Assembly: GCF_002158995.1 (NCBI RefSeq)
Contig: NZ_LOHF01000008.1
Coordinates: forward strand, 93,593 to 157,592
Reading direction: 5' to 3'
Length of the DNA stretch: 64,000 nucleotides
Source of the DNA: Pseudomonas caspiana
GTDB taxonomy: Bacteria; Pseudomonadota; Gammaproteobacteria; Pseudomonadales; Pseudomonadaceae
The notes below the pieces were generated by a model. The model was not told the origin of the DNA and made no database searches. It worked only from the letters and a program-made list of their open reading frames with translations. The position numbers were made by a program, and so were the translations under genes. Positions 7,732-15,476 of the stretch are shown here, piece by piece; the stretch's first letter is position 1, and each line of letters starts with the position of its first letter.

Positions 7732-9905
7732 TACTCTGAATCCTGCGGCAGCTCAAGACTCTGATAGCTCTGGCGAAGTGCGTCTTCAAACACCTTGCGA
7801 ATTACCTTTTCAGACTCTGGAGCATCAAGCGCTGCGGGCGTATTAATCGTTAAGTTCAAGCTGACGTTCGCTGGTTGCACGTTGGTTGTGTTGTTGGTTG
7901 TATTAACAGCAGCCGGGGTTGCAGTTGCAGACTTACCTGTTTGATCGCGTGTAGCACGAGAAGCCAAATCCTTCATGCCCAGTACGGGCGGCATACGTAA
8001 GACTCGATTAAACTTACCGTCAGCCTCTGGTGGTTTAGGGAAACCAACTTCAGGCATTTCGAATGCCCCGTTAAATGTGTACTCGGGATATTCCATCTTA
8101 CTCGCTGAGCCTTTGGAATAATCTTCAATGCCAAAGATACGGCGAACTATCCTATCGATTGGGTCTTCAATGCCTGTACGTTTCGAATCAACTATAGCGC
8201 CTGTCAGCGCGTTTGGATCAATTGCTGGCTTGTCTGGCGATAATGAATCCACTTTCGCGGCTGCGTCTTGTGGTGTGGCGTCCTTGCCCATAGTCCAGCG
8301 GAGGAACCGGGCGGTGAGGCCCATGAACGCTGCGTCTAGTTCTGCACTTGCTTGTCGCAAAGGTTCGAGTGACTGTGTCAGCTCCTGCTCTGCGGCAATC
8401 CGTTTACTAATGGCGTCCACCAGCTCAGGACTGGCGTTAATGTTCTGCTGTTGTAGGTAACTGGCGTTGTCGGAGCGTTGCTGTTGCGCGTCAATCGAGA
8501 CCATCTGACGGGCAAGGGCTTCTTGCTGCTGGGATACGAATAGTGCGAACCCAGCTTCGAAATCTTTAGACAGGACCGAACCTTTCGGGATGGCCTTCAT
8601 AAATGCACCGTCTAGGTTATCGCCCTTGTAGCCTGTACGTTGCCCCCATGCTTGAACGATGGCTTGCTTGATCAGCGGGGCGGCCTCGGCAAAGGTCTTG
8701 ACGTCCTCGGTATCGGCTCTCCCAATGCTGCGCACCTGCTGAAGCTGTATAACTGCCCGTTGCTGTTCGGTCTTGCTCATGCCCGAGGCGCGCATGGCCG
8801 CAAGCTGAGTGCCGTACGTATCCAGCGACTTTTGCATGGCAATGCCGCGAGCCTGTTGGCTAAGCATGAATGTACGAAAGTCCGAAGCAGTTTCGACATT
8901 GTTTGCCATACCGAAACGTTCTGTCATTTCGGCGAATGAATCGCGAGCCCGTTTACCATTGGCAGGGTTCTTACCGCCTATCTGGGCAAAAATATTGCTG
9001 TAGGTCTGGCTTTCGCTTGCCCCCGCCTGACGTTGGTCGAGACGTTGCCCGAGGGCTTGAATAGCGGCTACTACAGCGGCGACACCCGCAGCAGCACCAC
9101 CAACCGCGAGAGCGCCTGTACCAAGCCCCAAAAAGCCTGTAGATGGCTCAGGCTTGTTACGGTTGGCCTCCCACTGGGCTTGTCTTGAGCTGGCCCACTG
9201 GAAGCGCTCCTGACGTTGCTGATGTACTACGTCCTGACGTTGGGCACGTACCTTTGCGGCCTGTTGAGACTCGACAAACTTCTGAGCCTGACGTTGACCA
9301 CGCTCACGAGCTTGCTGCATAGACTGTTCAAGCTTCTGTGTCGCTGTCAGGGTGCGTTGCTGCTGGGCCTGAAGGTTCAGCGTGCGTTGTACTTGTTGAG
9401 CGTGCAGAGCCTCTATACGGGCCTGTCTGGCCTTAGCCTGTGCTAGAGCATCTTCGTTCTTGAAAGCCAGGTTCAGAGTCTTAAGTTTAGCTTGCTCAGC
9501 ACGTTGCTCTTTGGCAGCAAGGACGGCCATTTGCTGGCGATCCTTCAAACCCTGCGTAGTGAGAAACGCTGACTCACGCTGTCCGGCAAATTGGAGCTTC
9601 TGCCCAGCTAGCTCAGCGTTGAACGTTGCCCGCCGTGCTTTCTGTAGCAGAACCTCGCCTCGTAACTCACGATCAAGCGATGTTCTAATTTGCTTTTCGA
9701 GTTTCTCGCGAGCCTTGCTGTCAACTTTGATACCCATCGTTTGCCCGAGCTTCTGTGAAAGCTGGTCAGCTTGTTTGCTCATCGCCAACATTCGCTGACG
9801 TGCTTGTTCAAGTCCCCTCTGGAAACGGTCAAGGCCGCTTAGATCGACATGAAAATTTAGTTGGCCTACTAGCTTAGCGATGACCTCAGTATTAATTCCT
9901 GACAT
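7731..9905 (-). CDS. Phage tail tape-measure protein, 724 aa
   Basis: The tape measure sets tail length and is threaded through the tail tube. The N-terminal 250 residues are charged, Gln/Arg/Ala-rich coiled coil. A Gly/Ala hydrophobic stretch (about 255-285, GLGTGALAVGGAAAGVAAV) follows. Next comes a block (about 300-480) with SQTYSNIFAQIGG, FGMANNVETASDFRTFM, MSKTEQQRAVIQLQQV and PKGSVLSKDFEAGFALF, which matches the conserved tape_meas N-terminal domain family. The C-terminus is Thr/Asn-rich then acidic. It sits between small genes with overlapping starts and stops. At 724 residues it would imply a tail of roughly 100 nm by the usual 1.5 angstrom per residue rule. Confidence 0.85.
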   Translation of the reverse strand: MSGINTEVIAKLVGQLNFHVDLSGLDRFQRGLEQARQRMLAMSKQADQLSQKLGQTMGIKVDSKAREKLEKQIRTSLDRELRGEVLLQKARRATFNAELAGQKLQFAGQRESAFLTTQGLKDRQQMAVLAAKEQRAEQAKLKTLNLAFKNEDALAQAKARQARIEALHAQQVQRTLNLQAQQQRTLTATQKLEQSMQQARERGQRQAQKFVESQQAAKVRAQRQDVVHQQRQERFQWASSRQAQWEANRNKPEPSTGFLGLGTGALAVGGAAAGVAAVVAAIQALGQRLDQRQAGASESQTYSNIFAQIGGKNPANGKRARDSFAEMTERFGMANNVETASDFRTFMLSQQARGIAMQKSLDTYGTQLAAMRASGMSKTEQQRAVIQLQQVRSIGRADTEDVKTFAEAAPLIKQAIVQAWGQRTGYKGDNLDGAFMKAIPKGSVLSKDFEAGFALFVSQQQEALARQMVSIDAQQQRSDNASYLQQQNINASPELVDAISKRIAAEQELTQSLEPLRQASAELDAAFMGLTARFLRWTMGKDATPQDAAAKVDSLSPDKPAIDPNALTGAIVDSKRTGIEDPIDRIVRRIFGIEDYSKGSASKMEYPEYTFNGAFEMPEVGFPKPPEADGKFNRVLRMPPVLGMKDLASRATRDQTGKSATATPAAVNTTNNTTNVQPANVSLNLTINTPAALDAPESEKVIRKVFEDALRQSYQSLELPQDSE

Positions 9906-10285
9906 CAGTAGGACCCTCCATGGCAGCGGCTATTATCGCCGTTCGGCGGCGTGTAACTCAGAAACGATTCACGCAAGGCTCTCTCGAACTTCACTGGCCC
10001 ATGACTTGAGTGAATCGTCTCAAACCCTCGGAAGTAATGCCCATCAAATTCAGTTAGAAACATAGTGAAAAGCTGAACAATCAACATAGGCCCGCTGACA
10101 GACAACACAATGCCGTCAGCAGTTTTGAACCAGAATTCTTTAAAGGGGTATTGTGTTACATCGAGCGCTTTTAATCTTGTGCGAAAAGCTCCGAGCAGAG
10201 TTCTGGCGCTCGTGGTGTCTTTCAGCAATACAGTTTCGAAGTAAGGTCCTGCGGCAAGTAGTCTTGGCAAGTATTTATCAATCAT
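9905..10285 (-). CDS. Tail-operon hypothetical protein, 126 aa
   Basis: A mixed alpha/beta protein without cysteine pairs or membrane segment (a hydrophobic stretch GPMLIVQLFTMFLTEF is short and amphipathic). Its stop overlaps the tape-measure ATG as TGATG, and its start overlaps the upstream gene's stop as ATGA, so translation is coupled. Position directly before the tape measure is where tail tube or assembly-chaperone genes usually lie, but I do not recognise the sequence. Confidence 0.6.
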   Translation of the reverse strand: MIDKYLPRLLAAGPYFETVLLKDTTSARTLLGAFRTRLKALDVTQYPFKEFWFKTADGIVLSVSGPMLIVQLFTMFLTEFDGHYFRGFETIHSSHGPVKFERALRESFLSYTPPNGDNSRCHGGSY

Positions 10286-10506
10286 TCGGTCTCCTTGGTT
10301 TGGTGGGTTTTAAGTTGTCTTTCGAGTGCTGCAACAATCAACTCAGGGAACCCCTGTAGCTTCGCTATGGCGATTCGGGTGTTGAGAGGCAGATCATGTG
10401 CTGCTTTTGTAATTGCGGTTTCTACAGAGGCTTGTGGAGCTTCCTGTAGTAGTTTGTTATCAGGGTCGTACTTCAGAAGTAATGCACGAGTAAGGGCGTC
10501 GATCAT
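10282..10506 (-). CDS. Tail-operon hypothetical protein, 74 aa
   Basis: A short helical protein (LTRALLLKYDP, VETAITKAAHDL, RIAIAKLQGFPELIVAALERQL). Start and stop both overlap the neighbouring genes by 4 bp. The size and position before a tape-measure gene would fit a tail assembly chaperone, which is inference from gene order only. I looked for a slippery sequence that would fuse it to a neighbour and saw none. Confidence 0.55.
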   Translation of the reverse strand: MIDALTRALLLKYDPDNKLLQEAPQASVETAITKAAHDLPLNTRIAIAKLQGFPELIVAALERQLKTHQTKETE

Positions 10507-11015
10507 TTTGCCCCAAATGCTTGGCGAACTTCTTCTGTAATACGATCACGGCGGGCCTGTTCGGCTTCAGCAAGTTGCTTCTGCTCTTGACGAATTTCAC
10601 GTTGTACTTGGGCATCGACTTCCCGCTGTAGAATGCTTGCGTTGTATGCATCCAACTCAGAAACATAGGTTGCTTCAATCTCTTTGAAGAGTACGGCTAG
10701 GTCTTTCTTGATATCAGCTTCAGGGCGAACCATGTAGAATTCGAATGCAATCGGACTGATTGGTGCCAAGCCGAGAGTTTCATGCAGTGTGTAGCCTTGC
10801 GCTATCTTCTCCACGAAGTTTGGGAGGATTGCGTAAACGCTGTTGCACATTACGGCCTCAATCGCTCCTTTGGACGATGCAACTCCACTGCGGTAATAAC
10901 GAAGTTCATCCGCTGCTGCGGCATTGACCCCATTAATGCGGCCTTGGAATTCAAGTTCAGCTTTAGCCTTACGCTCAGCGAGTTCTTTTTTGTCGAATAT
11001 TTTCAATACGGTCAT
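10503..11015 (-). CDS. Tail-operon hypothetical protein with C-terminal coiled coil, 170 aa
   Basis: ATG at 11015 has AGGAG upstream (AGGAGAAATAAAAATG). The longer open frame upstream overlaps the previous gene and is rejected. The N-terminal part is mixed. The C-terminal 60 residues are a highly charged Gln/Glu/Arg helix (from YNASILQREVDAQVQREI on), probably a coiled coil. It stands two genes before the tape measure and overlaps the next gene by 4 bp. No family is recognised, and a structural or chaperone role is plausible. Confidence 0.6.
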   Translation of the reverse strand: MTVLKIFDKKELAERKAKAELEFQGRINGVNAAAADELRYYRSGVASSKGAIEAVMCNSVYAILPNFVEKIAQGYTLHETLGLAPISPIAFEFYMVRPEADIKKDLAVLFKEIEATYVSELDAYNASILQREVDAQVQREIRQEQKQLAEAEQARRDRITEEVRQAFGAK

Positions 11016-11034
11016 TTTTATTTCTCCTGATGAG

Positions 11035-11463
11035 TTATCTAACTTCTTTAACGGTGCGAAGATTTTCGCCAACAAGGCGTTGGGTGCCGGGAAGGCTGAT
11101 GATTTGTTGCAGGGTGAGGTTGGCTTGTTGAGTCCAGCCGTCTTCAAACAAAATGACCGACGGAAAGAGTTTTCCGTGATCTGGAGTAACTTGTCGTGAC
11201 GGCTCAAGTGCTGACACATGAGTTATGAGTTCTGGCCCGAGCGTATCGATGATCGTTCGCCGTAAACTCTCCTTGTCGATGGTTGGGTCAAGATCAACAA
11301 TTTTCAACGTGACTTTACCGAACTGCAGAGTGAGCGTTGTTTCATTTTGCTTCTCTGCCTTGTGGCTCGCCTTGCGGCAGGCGTCCGAGCAGAACTTTGC
11401 ATGCTGTCCTTGCGGGCGTGTGTGAAACTCTTTGTTGCAATAGGCACAATTCTTTTTGGCCAT
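11035..11463 (-). CDS. FCS-type zinc-finger protein, 142 aa, first gene of the leftward operon
   Basis: GGAGG lies 9 bases before the ATG at 11463. Residues 6-30 hold CAYC and FCSDAC with basic spacing, an FCS/MYM-like zinc finger. The rest contains a beta-rich segment (TLTLQFGKVTLKIVDLDP) and a helix. It may bind DNA or RNA and regulate the operon, which is inference. It is first behind the strong promoter at 11836-11864, with a hairpin terminator in between. Confidence 0.6.
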   Translation of the reverse strand: MAKKNCAYCNKEFHTRPQGQHAKFCSDACRKASHKAEKQNETTLTLQFGKVTLKIVDLDPTIDKESLRRTIIDTLGPELITHVSALEPSRQVTPDHGKLFPSVILFEDGWTQQANLTLQQIISLPGTQRLVGENLRTVKEVR

Positions 11464-11530
11464 AGGGGATTACCTCCATTGAAGTATGGTGATTGGGTTC
11501 GTCGCATAGTTTGGGGACTGGGTTACGCCC

Positions 11531-11562
11531 AGACAAAAGAAACCAGACCCGAGGTCTGGTTT
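11531..11562 (-). terminator. Hairpin terminator between the leftward promoter and the first operon gene
   Basis: The near-perfect inverted repeat AAACCAGACC...GGTCTGGTTT (11540-11562) is followed on the minus strand by CTTTTGT. It could terminate the integrase transcript, a short RNA from the promoter at 11836-11864, or both. Genes further left would then need readthrough or another start. Confidence 0.65.
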
Positions 11563-11829
11563 AAGTTGGTGGAGGCACCAGAGAAAAAATGTACCCATGC
11601 CTCAACAAAGGCTTACAGCGCTGGGCAACGCTGGCGAAGGCTTCCGACCTTCTAACAGTACTCGACCTACCTGCACTGCTAGACAGGAGAGGACGTGTTG
11701 GAGTGCACGCGGTCTATCAACTCGAACACAACCATCCTGAGAAGAAGCAGGAGTCGGTTCGAGTTTGAATTTTCATATTACGGAGGGGATACGAGCAGAA
11801 AGAAGGCACTAAATTAGTTTCTGATCTAC
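11540..11829 (-). ncRNA. Candidate leader or small RNA of about 290 nt
   Basis: The region from the predicted start near 11829 to the terminator at 11540-11562 has no open frame with a ribosome binding site. It contains TAAC/ACTCG-rich short repeats but no family I recognise. It could be an untranslated leader with antitermination or a stand-alone regulatory RNA. Evidence is only a promoter and a terminator placed around a non-coding stretch. Confidence 0.35.
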
Positions 11830-11835
11830 ATACTA

Positions 11836-11864
11836 ATTATCGCACGACAAGTGCGTTTTGTCAA
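11836..11864 (-). promoter_or_regulatory. Strong sigma-70 promoter with palindromic operator in its spacer
   Basis: On the minus strand TTGACA (11859-11864) and GATAAT (11836-11841) are exactly 17 bp apart. The spacer contains the inverted repeat CGCAC-TTGTC-GTGCG (11841-11855), which is well placed for a repressor to block RNA polymerase. It drives the tail-like operon leftwards. Confidence 0.75.
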
Positions 11865-11977
11865 GTGATTATCGTTCTCATTTGAAAAAATACTTGCACT
11901 TCCTCTACGCTGCCTGAGATGTAGCCCCCCAGTTAGATATCCAAGCATTACCGCCTAAAATGCGAAACAGTTCTTTG

Positions 11978-13437
11978 TCAGATGCTAAGCTTAGGCAGTT
12001 TCATTACTGCATTGTACTTTTGTATTGCGGAAGCACCACGGGCATAGACATCAAACGTTACGGTGCCAGTGTCATGGCCGACAAGCTCAGCAATCAATGG
12101 GCCGGGAACATCGGCGCGTGCAAGTGCGGTGACGACTGTATTCCGCATAGAGTGAAACACATGCAATGGCCCGAACCCCATCTTTGTGCGAAGCAGACCG
12201 AATGCCTTTGAAAGTGCGTGTGAACGTTTGCCGTGTTTGTTCTGTGTCGTGGTAGGGATCAAGTACCCATCTTTGGAGTCGTTGATCAAACGGTCCACTG
12301 TCACCTTAATAGCATCGTGCACAGGTACAACTCGTTCGGCGTTTTCGTTCTTGCCGCCGATGAAGTCAAAGCTTTGAATACCATCTTGTTCGATGACGTG
12401 TTCAACTCTGAGTTGGCATAGCTGTTCAATCCTTGAGCCAGTATATGCCCCCAACAAAATCAGGTCCGCCAACGGGCCATTGCCAGCATCTAAAGCGCCC
12501 CCGTGTAACTTCTCAAGGTCTCTGGTTGTATACACTTTACGCTTTTCACCCGCAGAGTCTCTGCCACCACCACTGGGTAGCACATGGCCTTTAAACGGGT
12601 TGGCTTGCTCCTTGAAGGCTTCACGCCAGCCAGCGTCATATCTCATAGCCCATTCCCAATACGCTGTACCTGCCATGATGTACTGACTAAGTGTCTTGGG
12701 GGCGCGGTTCAAGGACTTGAGCCACAAGTCTATAGAGTCAAAGTTGAGCGACAGGCCGGACTCTTTGAGAAATGCCGACAGACGCTCCATTTTCCCAACT
12801 TGTTGCTCAATGTGTTTAGAGGAACCGGGACGGCTTTCACGAAACTCCCGATATGCGTTTATCCTTGCAGGGCTGATTGGCGAGCGAGGTTTGCGGGACG
12901 CAGGATCATCGGTAATCGCGCGTATTTCCTCCTGCTGTTGTGGCGTCGGCGTGTACGCCGTCTCATAGCGGCGCACCATCGCTCTACGGAACGACGCTCC
13001 AAGCTCCTCATCAGCTTGATCAACCCCATAGGCGTCTGATGCGCTTTGGCTACCATCTCTTCAAGCATACTCAGCGTTGCCGGGTTGTCCTCCATGTACT
13101 TTGCCACAATAGCCGGGTCGACTTCAGGGACAGGGAAGCTTGGCACTTCCCCAATAGTCGCCAGCTTCGAGGCACGGATAATTCGATCTGCTGTTTCCAA
13201 CGTACCGATTAGGCTGTCTTGCCAATCCGCTGGGAGGGGCGTTCCGGCCCGTGTCTTAGCAATGAGAGTCTTCCATCCGTCGATTATCGATAGACGACGA
13301 GTCATTGCCTCACGGCGTGAACCAGTCTTCAGTGACTGGGAGAAAATCTTCCTCCCCCCGAACGCTTTTTGCACATCCTTGGGAATGGCGAGGCGCGCAT
13401 GCCACGTACCTCCCTGAAGCTCCAAATTGTCTGCCAT
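11978..13437 (-). pseudogene. Tyrosine integrase, interrupted by a frameshift
   Basis: The N-terminal part (from 13437, MADNLELQGGTWHARLAIPK) reads in one frame to about 13015. The rest (ADEELGASFRRAMVRRYE onward) reads in the next frame to 11978. Joined, they give about 486 residues with the usual layout of SAM-like core-binding domain and catalytic domain. The catalytic Arg (TGSRIEQL), HxxR (FHSMRNT), GH and Tyr (FDVYARG) are all present. The shift lies near 13011-13027 and fits a 1-bp deletion. No slippery heptamer is visible, so a mutation or sequencing error is more likely than programmed shifting. It lies at the right end of the element, next to attR, as expected. Confidence 0.85.
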
Positions 13438-13460
13438 TACGCCCGCCGTAGCATGTCTAG

Positions 13461-13481
13461 TGTACGTAAAGATTGTACGTA
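13461..13481 (+). promoter_or_regulatory. Right pair of putative integrase arm sites
   Basis: TGTACGTA occurs at 13461 and 13474, again 13 bp apart and in the same orientation as the left pair. It lies 56 bp inside the right att core and just upstream of the integrase start, where integrase could also autoregulate. Confidence 0.65.
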
Positions 13482-13537
13482 AAATTTTGGTTTAGACCAG
13501 TAAATACGGAGCTATAAGGGCTGGGGAGTGGTAGAAA

Positions 13538-13563
13538 TCGAATCTCTCCTTCACCGCCAAATT
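13538..13563 (+). repeat. Right attachment repeat (att core)
   Basis: Perfect 26-bp copy of 1114-1139, the 3' tail of tRNA-Ser. It marks the right boundary of the element. Confidence 0.93.
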
Positions 13564-13574
13564 CGCTACAAACG

Positions 13575-13612
13575 AAACCCCTGAACTCCTTGAGAGTTCA
13601 GGGGTTTTTCGT
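13575..13612 (+). terminator. Displaced original terminator of tRNA-Ser
   Basis: A 14-bp stem (13575-13588 with 13594-13607) followed by TTTTTC lies directly after attR. Before insertion it would have followed the tRNA gene. It may now also end transcription from the SDR gene on the other strand. Confidence 0.75.
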
Positions 13613-13659
13613 TTCTGGCTTTCCTGCTGCGCAGTGTCAATCAATAGCGCTGCTGTCCA

Positions 13660-14409
13660 TCAAGCCCCAAAACCACCATCAATCGTCAAGCTCGCGCCGG
13701 TGATGTAGCCCGCTTCAGGGCCTGCGAGGTAGGCGACGAAGCTGGCGATCTCTTCTGCATGGCCGTAGCGACCGACGGCCATCAGCGGGATCAGCGATTC
13801 CGCGAAATCACCACTTGCCGGGTTCATGTCAGTGTCTACCGGGCCAGGTTGTACGTTGTTGATGGTGATGCCCCGTGGGCCGAGGTCCCGGGCCAGGCCT
13901 TTAGTCAGGCCGACCAGCGCTGATTTGCTCATGGCGTACACACCGCCACCGGCGAAGGGCATGCGGTCGGCGTTGGTGCTGCCGATGTTGATGATGCGAC
14001 CGCCATCACCCATATGTTTCGCTGCGGCCTGGGAGGCAACGAATACGCTGCGTACGTTGATATCCAGCGTACGGTCGAAGTCTTCCAGGCTGAACTCTTC
14101 GAGCGGACCTATTGCGAGCACGCCTGCGTTGTTGACCAGAATGTCGACGCCACCAAAGCTTTCAACGGTGCGGGTGACGGCGCTGCGAATGGCTTCCGCG
14201 TCTGCGCTGTCGGCCTTGATCGCCAGCGCCTTGCCGCCTTTGCTGGTGATGCTGTCCTGCAGTTCCTGAGCCTTGGCTTCGGAGCTGACGTAGGTGAAGG
14301 CCACGGCGGCGCCTTCTTCGACCAGACGTTTGACGATGGCCGCGCCGATACCGCGTGAGCCGCCTTGAACCAGAGCTACTTTACCGCTGAGAGGTGTGTG
14401 CTGAGTCAT
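13660..14409 (-). CDS. SDR-family NAD(P)-dependent oxidoreductase, 249 aa
   Basis: A classical short-chain dehydrogenase/reductase related to FabG-type 3-oxoacyl reductases. The cofactor motif GGSRGIG (16-22), NNAG (93-96) and catalytic Ser144, Tyr158 and Lys162 (YAMSK) are in place. The C-terminal GYITGASLTIDGGFGA is typical. The substrate cannot be read from sequence. It is divergent from the LysR gene at 14529, 119 bp away, which probably controls it. Confidence 0.92.
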   Translation of the reverse strand: MTQHTPLSGKVALVQGGSRGIGAAIVKRLVEEGAAVAFTYVSSEAKAQELQDSITSKGGKALAIKADSADAEAIRSAVTRTVESFGGVDILVNNAGVLAIGPLEEFSLEDFDRTLDINVRSVFVASQAAAKHMGDGGRIINIGSTNADRMPFAGGGVYAMSKSALVGLTKGLARDLGPRGITINNVQPGPVDTDMNPASGDFAESLIPLMAVGRYGHAEEIASFVAYLAGPEAGYITGASLTIDGGFGA

Positions 14410-14528
14410 GTGATTCTCCTGAACAGTTGGGGTGGAAGTTGATGGGGCTCAGTATCCGGCGCAGATTGCATCCTGTGTAGACGGTAATTGGGCTAGTCTG
14501 TGTAAACCAAAAGTTTAGAATCCTGCTC

Positions 14529-15452
14529 ATGGAAAACTTCAGCAGCATCGAATGCTTTGTCCGCAGTGCCGAGGTGGGGAGCTTTGCCGAAGCAGCACGG
14601 CGTCTGAGTCTGACGCCAGCGGCGGTGGGCAAAAGTGTCGCCAAGCTGGAGGCACGACTGGGCGTGCGCCTGTTCCAGCGTAGTACTCGCAGCCTGACGC
14701 TGACGGAGGCAGGGCAAAGTTTTCTGGTCGAAGTGAGTGCCAGCTTTGCCACCATTCAAAATGCCGTCGCGAACCTGGCCAGTGCGCAAGGTCAGCCAGC
14801 GGGCACGCTTAAAGTCAGCATGGGGACGATATTCGGTCGTCTTTACATCGTGCCGCTGTTGGCGGAGTTCCTGCGTCGTTACCCGGCGATAACTCCGGAC
14901 TGGCATTTTGATAATCGACAGGTCGATCTTGTGGGTCAGGGCTTTGACGCGGCCATTGGCGGCGGCTTCGATCTGCCGCAGGGTGTGGTCGCACGTAAAC
15001 TCGCGCCCGCGCATCGAATATTGGTTGCTTCGCCGGGCTACTTGACCGGGCAGCCGGGTATCGTGCATCCGGATGATCTACAGATACATCCGGGGATTCT
15101 TATCCGTTCGCCACAGACGGGCCGAATCCGCTCTTGGTCGCTGACCAGTCGCGAACACGAGCACAGCCCGTTGAATTTGAAGCCGCGCATGACTATGAGC
15201 GACTCGGAAGCGGCTTGTTCTGCAGCCGAGCAGGGCCTGGGGGTTGCGTTAGTCAGCATGCCGTTTGCCGTGCCGTATCTGCGCAGCGGCCAGCTCCACC
15301 GGGTGTTGCCCGACTGGTACGTCGATGACGGCAATATCTCTCTCTATTACAGTGAGCATAAATTACTGCCAGGCAAGACCCGGGCATTCGTCGATTTTAT
15401 CCTTGAACAGTTTGCCCGGCAGGGTCTGGCATCAGCCTTTAGCGCCGTTTAA
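14529..15452 (+). CDS. LysR-family transcriptional regulator, 307 aa
   Basis: N-terminal winged helix-turn-helix (about 5-65, with FAEAARRLSLTPAAVGKSVAKLE) and a LysR substrate-binding domain of normal length. The subtype with AKLEARLGVRLFQRSTRSLTLTEAG is usual for regulators of divergently placed oxidoreductases. It probably regulates the SDR gene across the shared 119-bp region. The effector is unknown. Confidence 0.93.
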   Translation: MENFSSIECFVRSAEVGSFAEAARRLSLTPAAVGKSVAKLEARLGVRLFQRSTRSLTLTEAGQSFLVEVSASFATIQNAVANLASAQGQPAGTLKVSMGTIFGRLYIVPLLAEFLRRYPAITPDWHFDNRQVDLVGQGFDAAIGGGFDLPQGVVARKLAPAHRILVASPGYLTGQPGIVHPDDLQIHPGILIRSPQTGRIRSWSLTSREHEHSPLNLKPRMTMSDSEAACSAAEQGLGVALVSMPFAVPYLRSGQLHRVLPDWYVDDGNISLYYSEHKLLPGKTRAFVDFILEQFARQGLASAFSAV

Positions 15453-15476
15453 AACCTTCGATAGAGTCAGTTGAAA

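Larger units (their letters stand above)
1114..13563. mobile_element. 12.4 kb integrative element in tRNA-Ser with phage tail and defence cargo
   Basis: The element is bounded by 26-bp perfect direct repeats, 1114-1139 inside the tRNA and 13538-13563. The integrase gene lies at the right end, reading inwards. Gene content is a frameshifted tyrosine integrase, a leftward operon of about nine small genes with a tape-measure protein, a serine recombinase, an AbiJ-like gene and several unknowns. I see no terminase, portal, capsid, lysis cassette or replication gene. This suggests a satellite-like element or a strongly reduced prophage. Mobility is doubtful because the integrase is broken. Confidence 0.9.

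Noticed and set aside
10503-11219. A 238-codon frame for the 170-aa tail-operon gene
   Set aside because: The extension overlaps the upstream gene by about 185 bp. AGGAG before 11015 marks the real start.
12950-13050. Programmed frameshift in the integrase
   Set aside because: No slippery heptamer, stem-loop or internal Shine-Dalgarno site of the usual kind near the junction.
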